Translations under genes and position numbers: made by a program
Notes under the pieces: model-generated
Seen by the model: the letters and a program-made list of their open reading frames with translations, nothing else
Database searches by the model: none
What the model was told of the DNA's origin: nothing
Source: an uncultured Alphaproteobacteria bacterium
Lineage (GTDB): Bacteria > Pseudomonadota > Alphaproteobacteria > Micropepsales > Micropepsaceae
Assembly: GCA_902826695.1 (NCBI GenBank)
Contig: CADEFU010000008.1
Span: 169,668 to 215,025, forward strand
Direction of reading: 5' to 3'
Length of the DNA stretch: 45,358 nucleotides
Shown: positions 32,248 through 39,185 of the stretch, piece by piece
Layout of the letters: each line of letters begins with the position of its first letter
Numbering within the stretch: position 1 is the stretch's first letter

Positions 32248-33374
32248 TTGTTCACCTGCTGCAACTCTTGTTCGATGACCCAGAGGCGGTCTTGGCCCCA
32301 GTGGGGTTCGTTGTTGTTGACGCGGAAGGATGGCACGCCCCAGAGGCCGAGGGCGAAGAGTTCTTCGCGGTTCGCTTCGGCGAGTTTGCGCCAGCTTTCG
32401 TCTTTGAGGGCGTTGGCGACGAGCGTGCGGTCGAGGCCCGCGCGTTCGGCGAGTTTGTTCAAGCCGGCGTCCGAACCGGCATCGATACCTTCGGCGAAGA
32501 CGCCCTTCAGGAACGACTCCGCGAAGGCGGAGCCTTTGCCCGCCTGGATCGCCTGGTGCAGCACGGCGAGGCCGCGTTCGGTCGGTTTGCCGACGGGGTC
32601 GATGATCGTGCCGAAGGGCATGCCGAGACGCTCGGCTTCGCGCTTGGTGTCGAGTGTGATGTAGAAGCGCTTCGCGCCGGGCACGGGCAGGCCGCGCATC
32701 ACCATCGGCAACACAAAACGTAGGCGCAGCGTCGCGCCGTAGTGTTCGCAGAGCTTTCGAACGCGTTCGGCGGCAAGATAGGTGTAGGGGCTGCGGAACG
32801 AGAGGAAGTAGTCGACTGTCGCGCCCTTCGCGCTGCCGCGCGCGCCGGCGAGTGTCACTTCCTTCGCCGGTGCGATCGGGGCCGCGTCCTTCTTCTTCAC
32901 AAGGCGGGCTTCGCGCAGGCGCTCTTCAAGGAAGTGCAGGCGGTCGACGCCCCAGTACCATTCGCCCTCGAAGAAGAACATGCCGCTTAGGTAGTGGCCG
33001 AGTTTCTTGCGCAGCGTGTCGCCGCTGTCGGCATCCTTCGGCAAGGCCTCCGGCGCGGGATATTTGAGGCCATAGGCGCGGGCGAGCAGCGCGGCGTCGC
33101 GGCCGGCGAGCTTGATCAGGCGCTCGTACTCCGGCGCCGCGGCTTTGTCGGGCGGCGAGACGATGTGCGAGGCGATCGTGATCTTATAGGTGTCGCTCAA
33201 TGCGGGCAGGAGTTGAGCGGCAAGCTGCGAGTACGGGTCGTCCGGCTGGTGGAAGTAGTGCACGACCGCCTTGCCGCCAAACGCACGGCCGAGGCCGTTC
33301 CAGCGGCGACGCAGGTTGCGCAAGCCGCGGCTGGTGATGATGGAGGTGATGGTGCGGCTGAGCGTTGCGCGCAC
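32244..33374 (-). CDS. Tandem DsbA-fold protein (HCCA isomerase-like)
   Basis: 376 residues from GTG 33374, where AGG in GGAAAGG lies seven bases before; another GTG at 33401 lies inside the inverted repeat. Two thioredoxin-like modules are visible: the first starts VVHYFHQPDDPYSQLAAQLL (about residue 36) and the second VDYFLSFRSPYTYLAAERVR (about 190). The S-P-Y-[TS]-Y-L-A pattern is that of 2-hydroxychromene-2-carboxylate isomerase and other kappa-class GSTs, which use glutathione in aromatic breakdown. The final GLWGVPSFRVNNN EPHWGQDRL is the family end. The first module has D-D-P-Y in place of S-P-Y. It heads the five-gene minus-strand cluster. Confidence 0.82.
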   Translation of the reverse strand: MRATLSRTITSIITSRGLRNLRRRWNGLGRAFGGKAVVHYFHQPDDPYSQLAAQLLPALSDTYKITIASHIVSPPDKAAAPEYERLIKLAGRDAALLARAYGLKYPAPEALPKDADSGDTLRKKLGHYLSGMFFFEGEWYWGVDRLHFLEERLREARLVKKKDAAPIAPAKEVTLAGARGSAKGATVDYFLSFRSPYTYLAAERVRKLCEHYGATLRLRFVLPMVMRGLPVPGAKRFYITLDTKREAERLGMPFGTIIDPVGKPTERGLAVLHQAIQAGKGSAFAESFLKGVFAEGIDAGSDAGLNKLAERAGLDRTLVANALKDESWRKLAEANREELFALGLWGVPSFRVNNNEPHWGQDRLWVIEQELQQVNK

Positions 33375-33391
33375 GGGGAGACCTTTCCGAT

Positions 33392-33416
33392 ATAGTGGCA
33401 CTCACAATGCCACTAT
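33392..33416. promoter_or_regulatory. Perfect 9-bp inverted repeat ahead of the DsbA/GST/sulfatase cluster
   Basis: ATAGTGGCA and TGCCACTAT enclose CTCACAA. It lies 18 bases upstream of the chosen GTG start (33374), in the 66-bp gap to the GNAT gene, where it could be the operator of the five-gene cluster. The symmetry is typical for TetR or GntR-type proteins, but no regulator gene is next to it. Confidence 0.6.
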
Positions 33417-33440
33417 CGTGGCGGCGTCGCAAGGCGGAAA

Positions 33441-33857
33441 TCAGGTGAGGACTTTTCGCATAAGCGTCGGTGCTGCGATCTCGCCGTAGCCGAGCTTGCG
33501 GTAGAATGGTGCTGCGTTGCGCGTGTGCAGGGCGACGGATGCGAACCCTTGCGCGCGTGCCCATTGTTCCACCTCGGTCATCAAGGCGCGGCCGATGCCG
33601 GCATTGCGGCGCGCGGGATCGACGGCGATCGACTGCACCACCAGTTCGCACGGCTTCTCCAAGGCGGGGCGCACGAAGGCGTGGGCGACGCCGACGACGG
33701 TTCCCTGCTCTTCAAACACCCAGACGCGATGTCCGGCGGTGTCTGCCAGCTTTGCAAAACGTTCGCTGAGGATGGAGGGTGTCAGAGATTTGTCGAGTGC
33801 GGTCAGCAGCGAAGCCGCAGCCGGTATGTCGGCTGCGGCTAAGAGCCGGACTATCAC
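33441..33857 (-). CDS. GNAT-family N-acetyltransferase
   Basis: 138 residues from GTG 33857; the upstream open frame is shadow of the metallo-beta-lactamase gene. The GNAT pattern is clear: VIVRLLAAADIPAAASLLTA, VVGVAHAFV, CELVVQSIAVDPARRNAGIG RALM for the acetyl-CoA loop, and ASVALHTRNAAPFYRKLGYG at the end. The GTG overlaps the TGA of the upstream gene (GTGA), so the two are coupled. Target is unknown; many GNATs next to hydrolases act on small amines or antibiotics. Confidence 0.85.
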   Translation of the reverse strand: MIVRLLAAADIPAAASLLTALDKSLTPSILSERFAKLADTAGHRVWVFEEQGTVVGVAHAFVRPALEKPCELVVQSIAVDPARRNAGIGRALMTEVEQWARAQGFASVALHTRNAAPFYRKLGYGEIAAPTLMRKVLT

Positions 33858-34771
33858 TTGAACGTACCCGCGAAGGCGTTCTTTGCGGCGAGCTTGGCCA
33901 TGTGGTCGATGTCGTGGCCGGGGACCATGATGAGGTTCGGCTCGGCGTCGTGGATGCGCTTCAGCTCGGCGAGTTCGTTCATCACGGCGTCGCGGTCTTC
34001 GCCCAAGAACCACCAGGAGACGAAGCGCGCGCGGGTGCGAACCCGTTCGACGCTTTCGAAGCGCCACGCGATGTCGCCGAGAAATAGATACTCCCGCCCG
34101 TCGGTGAGTTGGACGAAGACCATCTGGCTTCCCGGCGTGTGTCCCGGCGCCTTGATGAGCACGACGCCCGCGCTGAGCGCGTGGTACTTTTCATACGTGA
34201 GAGGGGTGTAGTCTTTCAGCGCGCCGTCAGGGAACTTCAGGCCGAACATCTTTTCCGGATGATCCACCTGCTCCTTCGTCAGCCGCACCTGCGGCAGGAT
34301 CTGGGTGAGGCTGGGGGCGGCCGTGATGCCGCCGATATGGTCCGGGTGCTCGTGCGTGATGACGATGTTGCCTGCGGTGATCATCGCCGTTTGCATGCGT
34401 GCGTAGGCGGCGGCATCGAAGGTCGGGTTCTTCTCGGCTTCGGCCTGTACGCCATCGATGCCCGCGTCGATGACGATCGCGGCCGCGGACGGGAAGTTCA
34501 CCTGAAACGAATAGACCGGGACGTCGACTTCCTTCCAAGATTCGCCGGCGACCATGGCGGTGAACGGCATCTTGAAGGCGGCGATGCGCTCCATGCGGAT
34601 TTCGGAGGGCTTGTCGCCTTGCGCCGTGTTGGCGAGGGTGCGCACCTCGTTCATGTCGATGGCGTAGGCAGCGCCCGAAGGGCCACTCCCGTCGACGATT
34701 AGCCAGTAATAGGCGGCGGCGCCGATGACGGCGAGCGTCAAGACAATGTAACCGAACCAACGTAGCATCAT
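33854..34771 (-). CDS. Metallo-beta-lactamase-fold hydrolase, membrane anchored
   Basis: 305 residues. One hydrophobic segment at about 4-26 sends the catalytic part outside the membrane. The two-metal site is THEHPDHIGG (H140, H142, D144, H145), then HTPGSQMVFVQL, GDIAW and a final H in VPGHDIDHM. The pattern is that of a lactonase/quorum-quenching or glyoxalase II-like group, though sequence does not fix the substrate. The first Met could be 34771 or 34768. It is divergent from a PhyH-type dioxygenase over 63 bp and coupled to the GNAT gene downstream. Confidence 0.85.
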   Translation of the reverse strand: MMLRWFGYIVLTLAVIGAAAYYWLIVDGSGPSGAAYAIDMNEVRTLANTAQGDKPSEIRMERIAAFKMPFTAMVAGESWKEVDVPVYSFQVNFPSAAAIVIDAGIDGVQAEAEKNPTFDAAAYARMQTAMITAGNIVITHEHPDHIGGITAAPSLTQILPQVRLTKEQVDHPEKMFGLKFPDGALKDYTPLTYEKYHALSAGVVLIKAPGHTPGSQMVFVQLTDGREYLFLGDIAWRFESVERVRTRARFVSWWFLGEDRDAVMNELAELKRIHDAEPNLIMVPGHDIDHMAKLAAKNAFAGTFK

Positions 34772-34834
34772 GGGTCTCCCTAAGCCGGTGCGGGCAGGCT
34801 AGACTTGAGCACCGAAACTGACCAGGGATTTCGC

Positions 34835-35629
34835 ATGGACACGGCAGCACATGTCGAACGAATCCGCCGCGACGGCTACACCGTGGTGGAGAATGCGATC
34901 GAGCCTGGCTTGATCGACGCGCTCAATGCCGCGCTTTTGCGGCTGGAGCGGGAGCTCGACGCCAAGCCTGCGATGAACGGGTTTGAGGGACACAAGACGG
35001 TCCGCATCTACAATCTGCTCGCCTATGGCGCGCCGTTCGCCGAGGTGCCGGTGCATGCTCATGTGCTGCCGATCGTGGAGCAAGTGCTGGATTCCGGGTG
35101 TCTGATCTCGTCGCTGTCGTCGATCGCGATCGATTCCGGCGAGGTGGCGCAACCCATTCACGCCGATGACATGGTGATCCCGCTCGCCAAGCCGCACATT
35201 CCCATCGTCTGCAATTCGATGTGGGCGCTCACGGACTTCACCGATGCGAACGGCGCGACGCGGCTCGTGCCCGGGAGCCATGTGAAGGACAACCCCGTCT
35301 ATGGCGGCACCTACGAGACGATCCCCGCGGAGATGAAAAAGGGAAGCGTGCTCATCTGGGACGGCGCGCTGTGGCACGGCGGCGGCGCGAACCGCACCGA
35401 CACGCGGCGCACCGGCATCGCGATGAACTACTGCGCGGGTTTCATCCGCCAGCAGGAGAACCAGCAACTGGGTTTGAAGCCGGAGCTGGTGAAGACGTTT
35501 TCGCCGCGGCTGCAAGAGCTCGTCGGCTATGGCGTCTATCGCGGGCTGATTGGGCATATCGACAAGAAGAGCCCGGCGCAGGTGCTGGGTACGCCGGACG
35601 GCTTCCGCTCGGTTTGGGAGCGGACTTAG
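34835..35629 (+). CDS. PhyH-type Fe(II)/2-oxoglutarate dioxygenase (first)
   Basis: 264 residues from ATG 34835 with AGGGA before it; an upstream TTG is less likely. The Fe ligands are H109 and D111 in QPIHADD and the distal H181 in LWHGGGANRT; R in NRTDTRRTGIAMN is near the 2-oxoglutarate site. This is a phytanoyl-CoA dioxygenase (PhyH) family enzyme, which hydroxylates lipids or secondary metabolites. It is convergent with a second, related dioxygenase (35781-36620) with a composite palindrome between. Substrate unknown. Confidence 0.88.
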   Translation: MDTAAHVERIRRDGYTVVENAIEPGLIDALNAALLRLERELDAKPAMNGFEGHKTVRIYNLLAYGAPFAEVPVHAHVLPIVEQVLDSGCLISSLSSIAIDSGEVAQPIHADDMVIPLAKPHIPIVCNSMWALTDFTDANGATRLVPGSHVKDNPVYGGTYETIPAEMKKGSVLIWDGALWHGGGANRTDTRRTGIAMNYCAGFIRQQENQQLGLKPELVKTFSPRLQELVGYGVYRGLIGHIDKKSPAQVLGTPDGFRSVWERT

Positions 35630-35644
35630 GTGCAAATTCCAACC

Positions 35645-35775
35645 TGTCATCCCGGACGCTAGCGAAGCCCGCTGCGATAGCGGCGTGGCGTAGCTTGCGA
35701 GCCGGGACCCAGGGAAGACACGCGGCGACCGTCAACCCTGGGTCCCGGCTCGCGCTTCGCTTGGCCGGGATGACA
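35645..35775. repeat. Composite palindrome, family B copy 2
   Basis: TGTCATCCCGG (35645-35655) and CCGGGATGACA (35765-35775) are complementary; inner 12-bp arms 35702-35713 and 35737-35748 (CCGGGACCCAGG / CCTGGGTCCCGG) form the second stem. It separates the convergent dioxygenase genes and ends five bases before the second stop codon, so it may act as a two-way terminator. Same end and inner arms as 28208-28375. Confidence 0.88.
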
Positions 35776-35780
35776 ATAGT

Positions 35781-36620
35781 TCAAATGTCGTCTAGCACGC
35801 GCTTTGGGTGCATCGAATCCACCATGCCCATGAAGGGTGGGTAGACGGAGTAACCGAGGAGACTTTGGATCGTCGGGCGCAGCGTGCGCACGGTCTCGCG
35901 CGGAATTTCGAGGAAGAAGTTTTCCTGCGTGCGCAGCCATGGAGCGCAGTATTGGTTCGTGAAGGCCAGGCGCCCGTGCTGTGTCCGATTCGCGCCGCCG
36001 CCGTGAATGAGCGTGCCTAAGAAGATCACCGCGGAGCCTTCCGGCATCGCACAGGGAATGGCTTGCGCGCGCGTTGCCTGACTGCCGTCGGCCCAGAGGT
36101 GACTGCCGGGGATGATGTCGGTCGCGCCGTTCTCGGCCGTGAAGGCGTCGATCGCCCAGATGGCGGCGACGCCTAAGGCTGGCCTCGGGCGCGGGATTTT
36201 GTAGAAGCCGTCGTCAGAGTGGAGCGGCTGCCCGTCTTCGCCCGGGTTGATGTTGATGATCTGCGCTTGGCTCAACAGGTAATTCGGTTCGAAGATACGG
36301 TCGAGGATCGCGAGCAAACGCGGGTGATCGATCAGATCGTCGAAGATGCGCGTCTTGGCGAGCACGTTGTAGACGCGCTGGGTCTTCAAGCCTTCGAAGC
36401 GGTTGCGGCCGGTGGCACCCAACAAGCGTCGGCTCTCGGCGCGGATCGCTTCGCACGTTGCCGCGTCCAGCAGGCGTTCGATGATGACATAGCCGTCGCG
36501 CATCAGCGCGGTGTGGTCGGCCCCCGTTTCCGGCAGGGCGCGCGTATCCGCGAATTCGAAGCCGATGCGCCGGTCATGGGCGAAGGCGGACGCTTCCGGT
36601 GGGGGTGGTTTGGTCGTCAT
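35781..36620 (-). CDS. PhyH-type Fe(II)/2-oxoglutarate dioxygenase (second)
   Basis: 279 residues from ATG 36620; the frame runs far upstream but that part covers other genes on the plus strand and is a shadow. Fe ligands are H134 and D136 (QPLHSDD) and H206 (LIHGGGANRT). The pattern matches the convergent gene at 34835 but shares only about a third of residues by eye, with an extended N-terminus (MTTKPPPPEASAFAHDRR). The last residues MGMVDSMHPKRVLDDI differ from the first protein. It is divergent from the PLP enzyme gene over 153 bp. Substrate unknown. Confidence 0.85.
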   Translation of the reverse strand: MTTKPPPPEASAFAHDRRIGFEFADTRALPETGADHTALMRDGYVIIERLLDAATCEAIRAESRRLLGATGRNRFEGLKTQRVYNVLAKTRIFDDLIDHPRLLAILDRIFEPNYLLSQAQIININPGEDGQPLHSDDGFYKIPRPRPALGVAAIWAIDAFTAENGATDIIPGSHLWADGSQATRAQAIPCAMPEGSAVIFLGTLIHGGGANRTQHGRLAFTNQYCAPWLRTQENFFLEIPRETVRTLRPTIQSLLGYSVYPPFMGMVDSMHPKRVLDDI

Positions 36621-36773
36621 GCTGCTTCTGCGAACGGTTTCGCCCCCCGGTTTCGTCGGAAGATTGCGGGAAACGGTGTGAAATTGAAAGCGCTTCGGCC
36701 AGGCCACAAGGCTAATCTCGGCCGCAAATTCGCGCCCCGACTCAGGGGCTCCGTTGCCCTTTAGGAAACACTC

Positions 36774-38042
36774 ATGAAAACCACGCGCTATCACAAACGT
36801 ACGATTGCCGGACGGCCGCTGCACACGGAGACGCAGATGCTGTCGTACGGCTACGACCCGATGTTGTCGGAAGGGGCGATCAAGCCGCCGATTTTTCTGA
36901 CCTCGACGTTCGTGTTCCGCAGCGCGGAAGAGGGCAAGCTTCTCTTTGACGTGATCGGCAACCGGCGCAAGGCGCCGGAGGGGCAATCGGGCGGGCTCGT
37001 CTATTCGCGCTACAACAACCCGAACCTCGAGATGCTCGAGGATCGCATGGCGCTGATCGACGACGCGGAGGATTGTCTCGTGTTCTCGTCGGGCATGGCG
37101 GCGATCACGACGACGTTGATGGCGTTCTTGCGGCCTGGCGACTGCGTGGCGTTTACGAAGCCGCTCTACGGCGCGACGGCTTCGGTGATCGAACGGTTCC
37201 TGACCGAGTTCGGCGTGAAGTGGGTTGCGATCGAAGATGCGTCGTCGGCGGCGACCATTCGTGCCTCGCTCGCCAAAGCCGAGCGCGTGAAGATGATCCT
37301 CGCCGAAACGCCTGCCAATCCGTCGAACAAGCTTTGCGATATCGCCGCGCTCGCCGAGGTCGCGCAGGAGATCGGATCGATGAGTGGCCACAAGCCTGTG
37401 CTTGCCGTTGACAACACGATGCTGGGCCCCGTGTTTCAGAACCCGCTCAAGCACGGCGCCGATATCAACATGTACTCGCTGACCAAGTATGTGGCGGGGC
37501 ACAGCGATCTCGTTGCAGGTGCGATCACGGGCAGCGAAACGGCGCTTGCCGCCATCCGCACACTGCGCGGCTGGCTCGGCTGTCAGCTCGATCCGAACTC
37601 GTGCTGGATGGTGACGCGCTCGCTCGAGACGGTGGCGCTTCGTATGAACAAGGCGGCGGAGAATGCGCGCGCGGTCGCGGAGTTTTTGAGCAAGCATCCG
37701 AAGGTCGAGGCGGTGAACTTTCCGCCGCTGTGGCCCACCAGCAATCCGCAGCGCGCGATCTACGACAAACAGTGCTCGGGGCCGGGCTCGACGTTTTCGT
37801 TCGTGGTCAAGGGCGGCAAGGACGAGGCGTTCCGCGTGCTTGACGGGCTGCAGATCGTGAAGCTAGCGGTCAGCCTCGGGGGGACCGAGAGCTTGGCGTG
37901 CCATCCGGCGACGACGATGCATTCGAGCTTTTCGGCCGAAGATCGCGCGCGGCTTGGGATTCCCGACGGGCTCATCCGCATCTCGATCGGCGTCGAGCAT
38001 CCGGAAGACTTGGTCGCGGATCTGAAGCAGGCGCTGGGGTGA
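36774..38042 (+). CDS. Cystathionine gamma-synthase/methionine gamma-lyase family PLP enzyme
   Basis: 422 residues, ATG 36774 with AGGAAAC before it. The PLP fold of the Cys/Met-metabolism group is clear: VYSRYNNPNLEMLEDRMA, VFSSGMAAITTTLMAFLRPG, TKPLYGAT, ILAETPANPSN, AVDNTMLGPVFQNPLKHGAD, then the PLP lysine K238 in SLTKYVAGHSDLVAGAITG and LVSLGGTES-like AVSLGGTESLACHPATTMH at the end. It could be gamma-synthase, gamma-lyase or O-acetylhomoserine sulfhydrylase. The 153-bp leader has no riboswitch I can recognise. It is divergent from the second PhyH gene. Confidence 0.9.
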   Translation: MKTTRYHKRTIAGRPLHTETQMLSYGYDPMLSEGAIKPPIFLTSTFVFRSAEEGKLLFDVIGNRRKAPEGQSGGLVYSRYNNPNLEMLEDRMALIDDAEDCLVFSSGMAAITTTLMAFLRPGDCVAFTKPLYGATASVIERFLTEFGVKWVAIEDASSAATIRASLAKAERVKMILAETPANPSNKLCDIAALAEVAQEIGSMSGHKPVLAVDNTMLGPVFQNPLKHGADINMYSLTKYVAGHSDLVAGAITGSETALAAIRTLRGWLGCQLDPNSCWMVTRSLETVALRMNKAAENARAVAEFLSKHPKVEAVNFPPLWPTSNPQRAIYDKQCSGPGSTFSFVVKGGKDEAFRVLDGLQIVKLAVSLGGTESLACHPATTMHSSFSAEDRARLGIPDGLIRISIGVEHPEDLVADLKQALG

Positions 38043-38060
38043 CGGCGCGTTCAAATTGAC

Positions 38061-38081
38061 TGTCATCCCGGACGTTAGCGA
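38061..38081. repeat. Half copy of composite palindrome family B
   Basis: TGTCATCCCGGACGTTAGCG matches the left end of the 35645 copy except one base. No matching right end is found nearby. The stop codon and last residues of the GST gene (38075 on the minus strand) lie inside this fragment. Confidence 0.8.
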
Positions 38082-38704
38082 GCGTCCGCGCGTTTGAAGG
38101 CTTCGCGGGCGCGGAGGCGGTCGAGGTAGGCGCGCACCGCAGGCGGGAAGTCGCCGTCGATGCCGAGCGTGGTTGCGAGGTAGAGAGCGTAGCCGATCGC
38201 GATGTCGGCGGCGGTGAAGCGGTTCTTCACCAGATAGTCCGACTGCTGCAACGCCGCGTCGACTGCGCGCAAGCGGCCGTAGAACCATTTGCGATAGTCC
38301 TCGGCGGCTTGGGGCAGGCGGCGCTCCGGCGGCTCAAGCTGCGTGTAGCGCAGCACGAGCGTTTGCGGAAACGTCAGCGTCGCGTCCGAGAAGTAGAGCC
38401 AGTTCAGATAGCGGCCCCAATCGGGATCGCTCGCGGGCACGTGCAGATCGCTCTTGCCCTGGGCGGCGGCGTATTTCTCGCCGAGGTAATGACAAATCGC
38501 GGGCGACTCCGTCATGCGCATCTCGCCGTCGAAGAAGCATGGGATCGTGCCGAGGGGATTGATGGCGAGGTACTCCTTCGCCAGCACGCGCGGCGGGAAC
38601 GGGAGCATGTGCAGTTCGTAGGGCAGGCCCAGTTCTTCGAGCATCCAGAGCGGACGCAGCGAACGGGCGCCTTTGCAGTGGTAGAGGCGAAGGTTGGCGG
38701 CCAT
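38075..38704 (-). CDS. Glutathione S-transferase family protein
   Basis: 209 residues, the standard GST length. The thioredoxin-like N-domain has NLRLYHCKGARSLRPLWMLE with S15 or C10 near the glutathione site, NPLGTIPCFFDGEMRMTES and AICHYLGEKY; the helical C-domain has NRFTAADIAIGYALYLA, the N-capping motif of GSTs. The C-terminus EAFKRADAR and the stop codon lie in a half copy of a composite palindrome, so the natural end of the gene was probably altered by that insertion. It is separate from the two long GSTs at 30-32 kb and not obviously in an operon. Confidence 0.9.
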   Translation of the reverse strand: MAANLRLYHCKGARSLRPLWMLEELGLPYELHMLPFPPRVLAKEYLAINPLGTIPCFFDGEMRMTESPAICHYLGEKYAAAQGKSDLHVPASDPDWGRYLNWLYFSDATLTFPQTLVLRYTQLEPPERRLPQAAEDYRKWFYGRLRAVDAALQQSDYLVKNRFTAADIAIGYALYLATTLGIDGDFPPAVRAYLDRLRAREAFKRADAR

Positions 38705-38855
38705 ATTCAGCGATCCCAGTTAGGCGTTCTGCTCGGTCACCTTGCCATGGACTGGAGGGTGGCCGCTACAGGCGTACCATGCCGCTACGGGCACGTTGCC
38801 TTCATCGTGCCACGATTGGCGGGCATGAAGCTGGCCTCACGTCGATGGGGGCTCC

Positions 38856-39185
38856 ATGCGGACGATTTTGTTTCTGGTCGTGGCGTTGATCGCGCTGCTG
38901 GTCGCCACGAATCCGACACGCGCCGAGTTCAACGATTGGATCATGCAATACGCGGTACAAAAGGTCCGCGACGTTGGCCGGGCGCAGAAGCGCGAGGTCG
39001 GTTGGAGCGAACGCCTCATCGGCGGGTATTCCACCGGCTGGGTGATTTCGAACCTGCCGATCGCGCGGTCGAACTATCTCGTGTTCTCGATCTACCGCGT
39101 GGACCTACCGCCGGAGATTCGCGGCGACTTCCCCGGTTGCGTCGTCGCGGTCGCCGGCCAGTTCATTCCGCGCAATTCGTGTTGA
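38856..39185 (+). CDS. DUF4359 family small membrane-anchored protein
   Basis: 109 residues with a signal-like segment at about 2-17 (RTILFLVVALIALLVA). A short N-terminal signature TNPTRAEFNDWIMQYA, and then ARSNYLVFSIYRVDLPPEIR and VAGQFI, fits DUF4359, small proteins of unknown function whose soluble part is exported or cytoplasmic after one anchor. Six upstream G residues may serve as ribosome site. Its stop TGA abuts the convergent alkaline phosphatase stop with no gap (TGATCA at 39183-39188). Confidence 0.72.
   Translation: MRTILFLVVALIALLVATNPTRAEFNDWIMQYAVQKVRDVGRAQKREVGWSERLIGGYSTGWVISNLPIARSNYLVFSIYRVDLPPEIRGDFPGCVVAVAGQFIPRNSC

Noticed and set aside
36621..36773. Possible SAM-type riboswitch in the leader of the PLP gene
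   Set aside because: The leader has a small hairpin (GCCCC/GGGGC at 36734-36749), but the conserved SAM-II core (TGATTTA and GCTAAA blocks with pairing) is absent, so no riboswitch is claimed.
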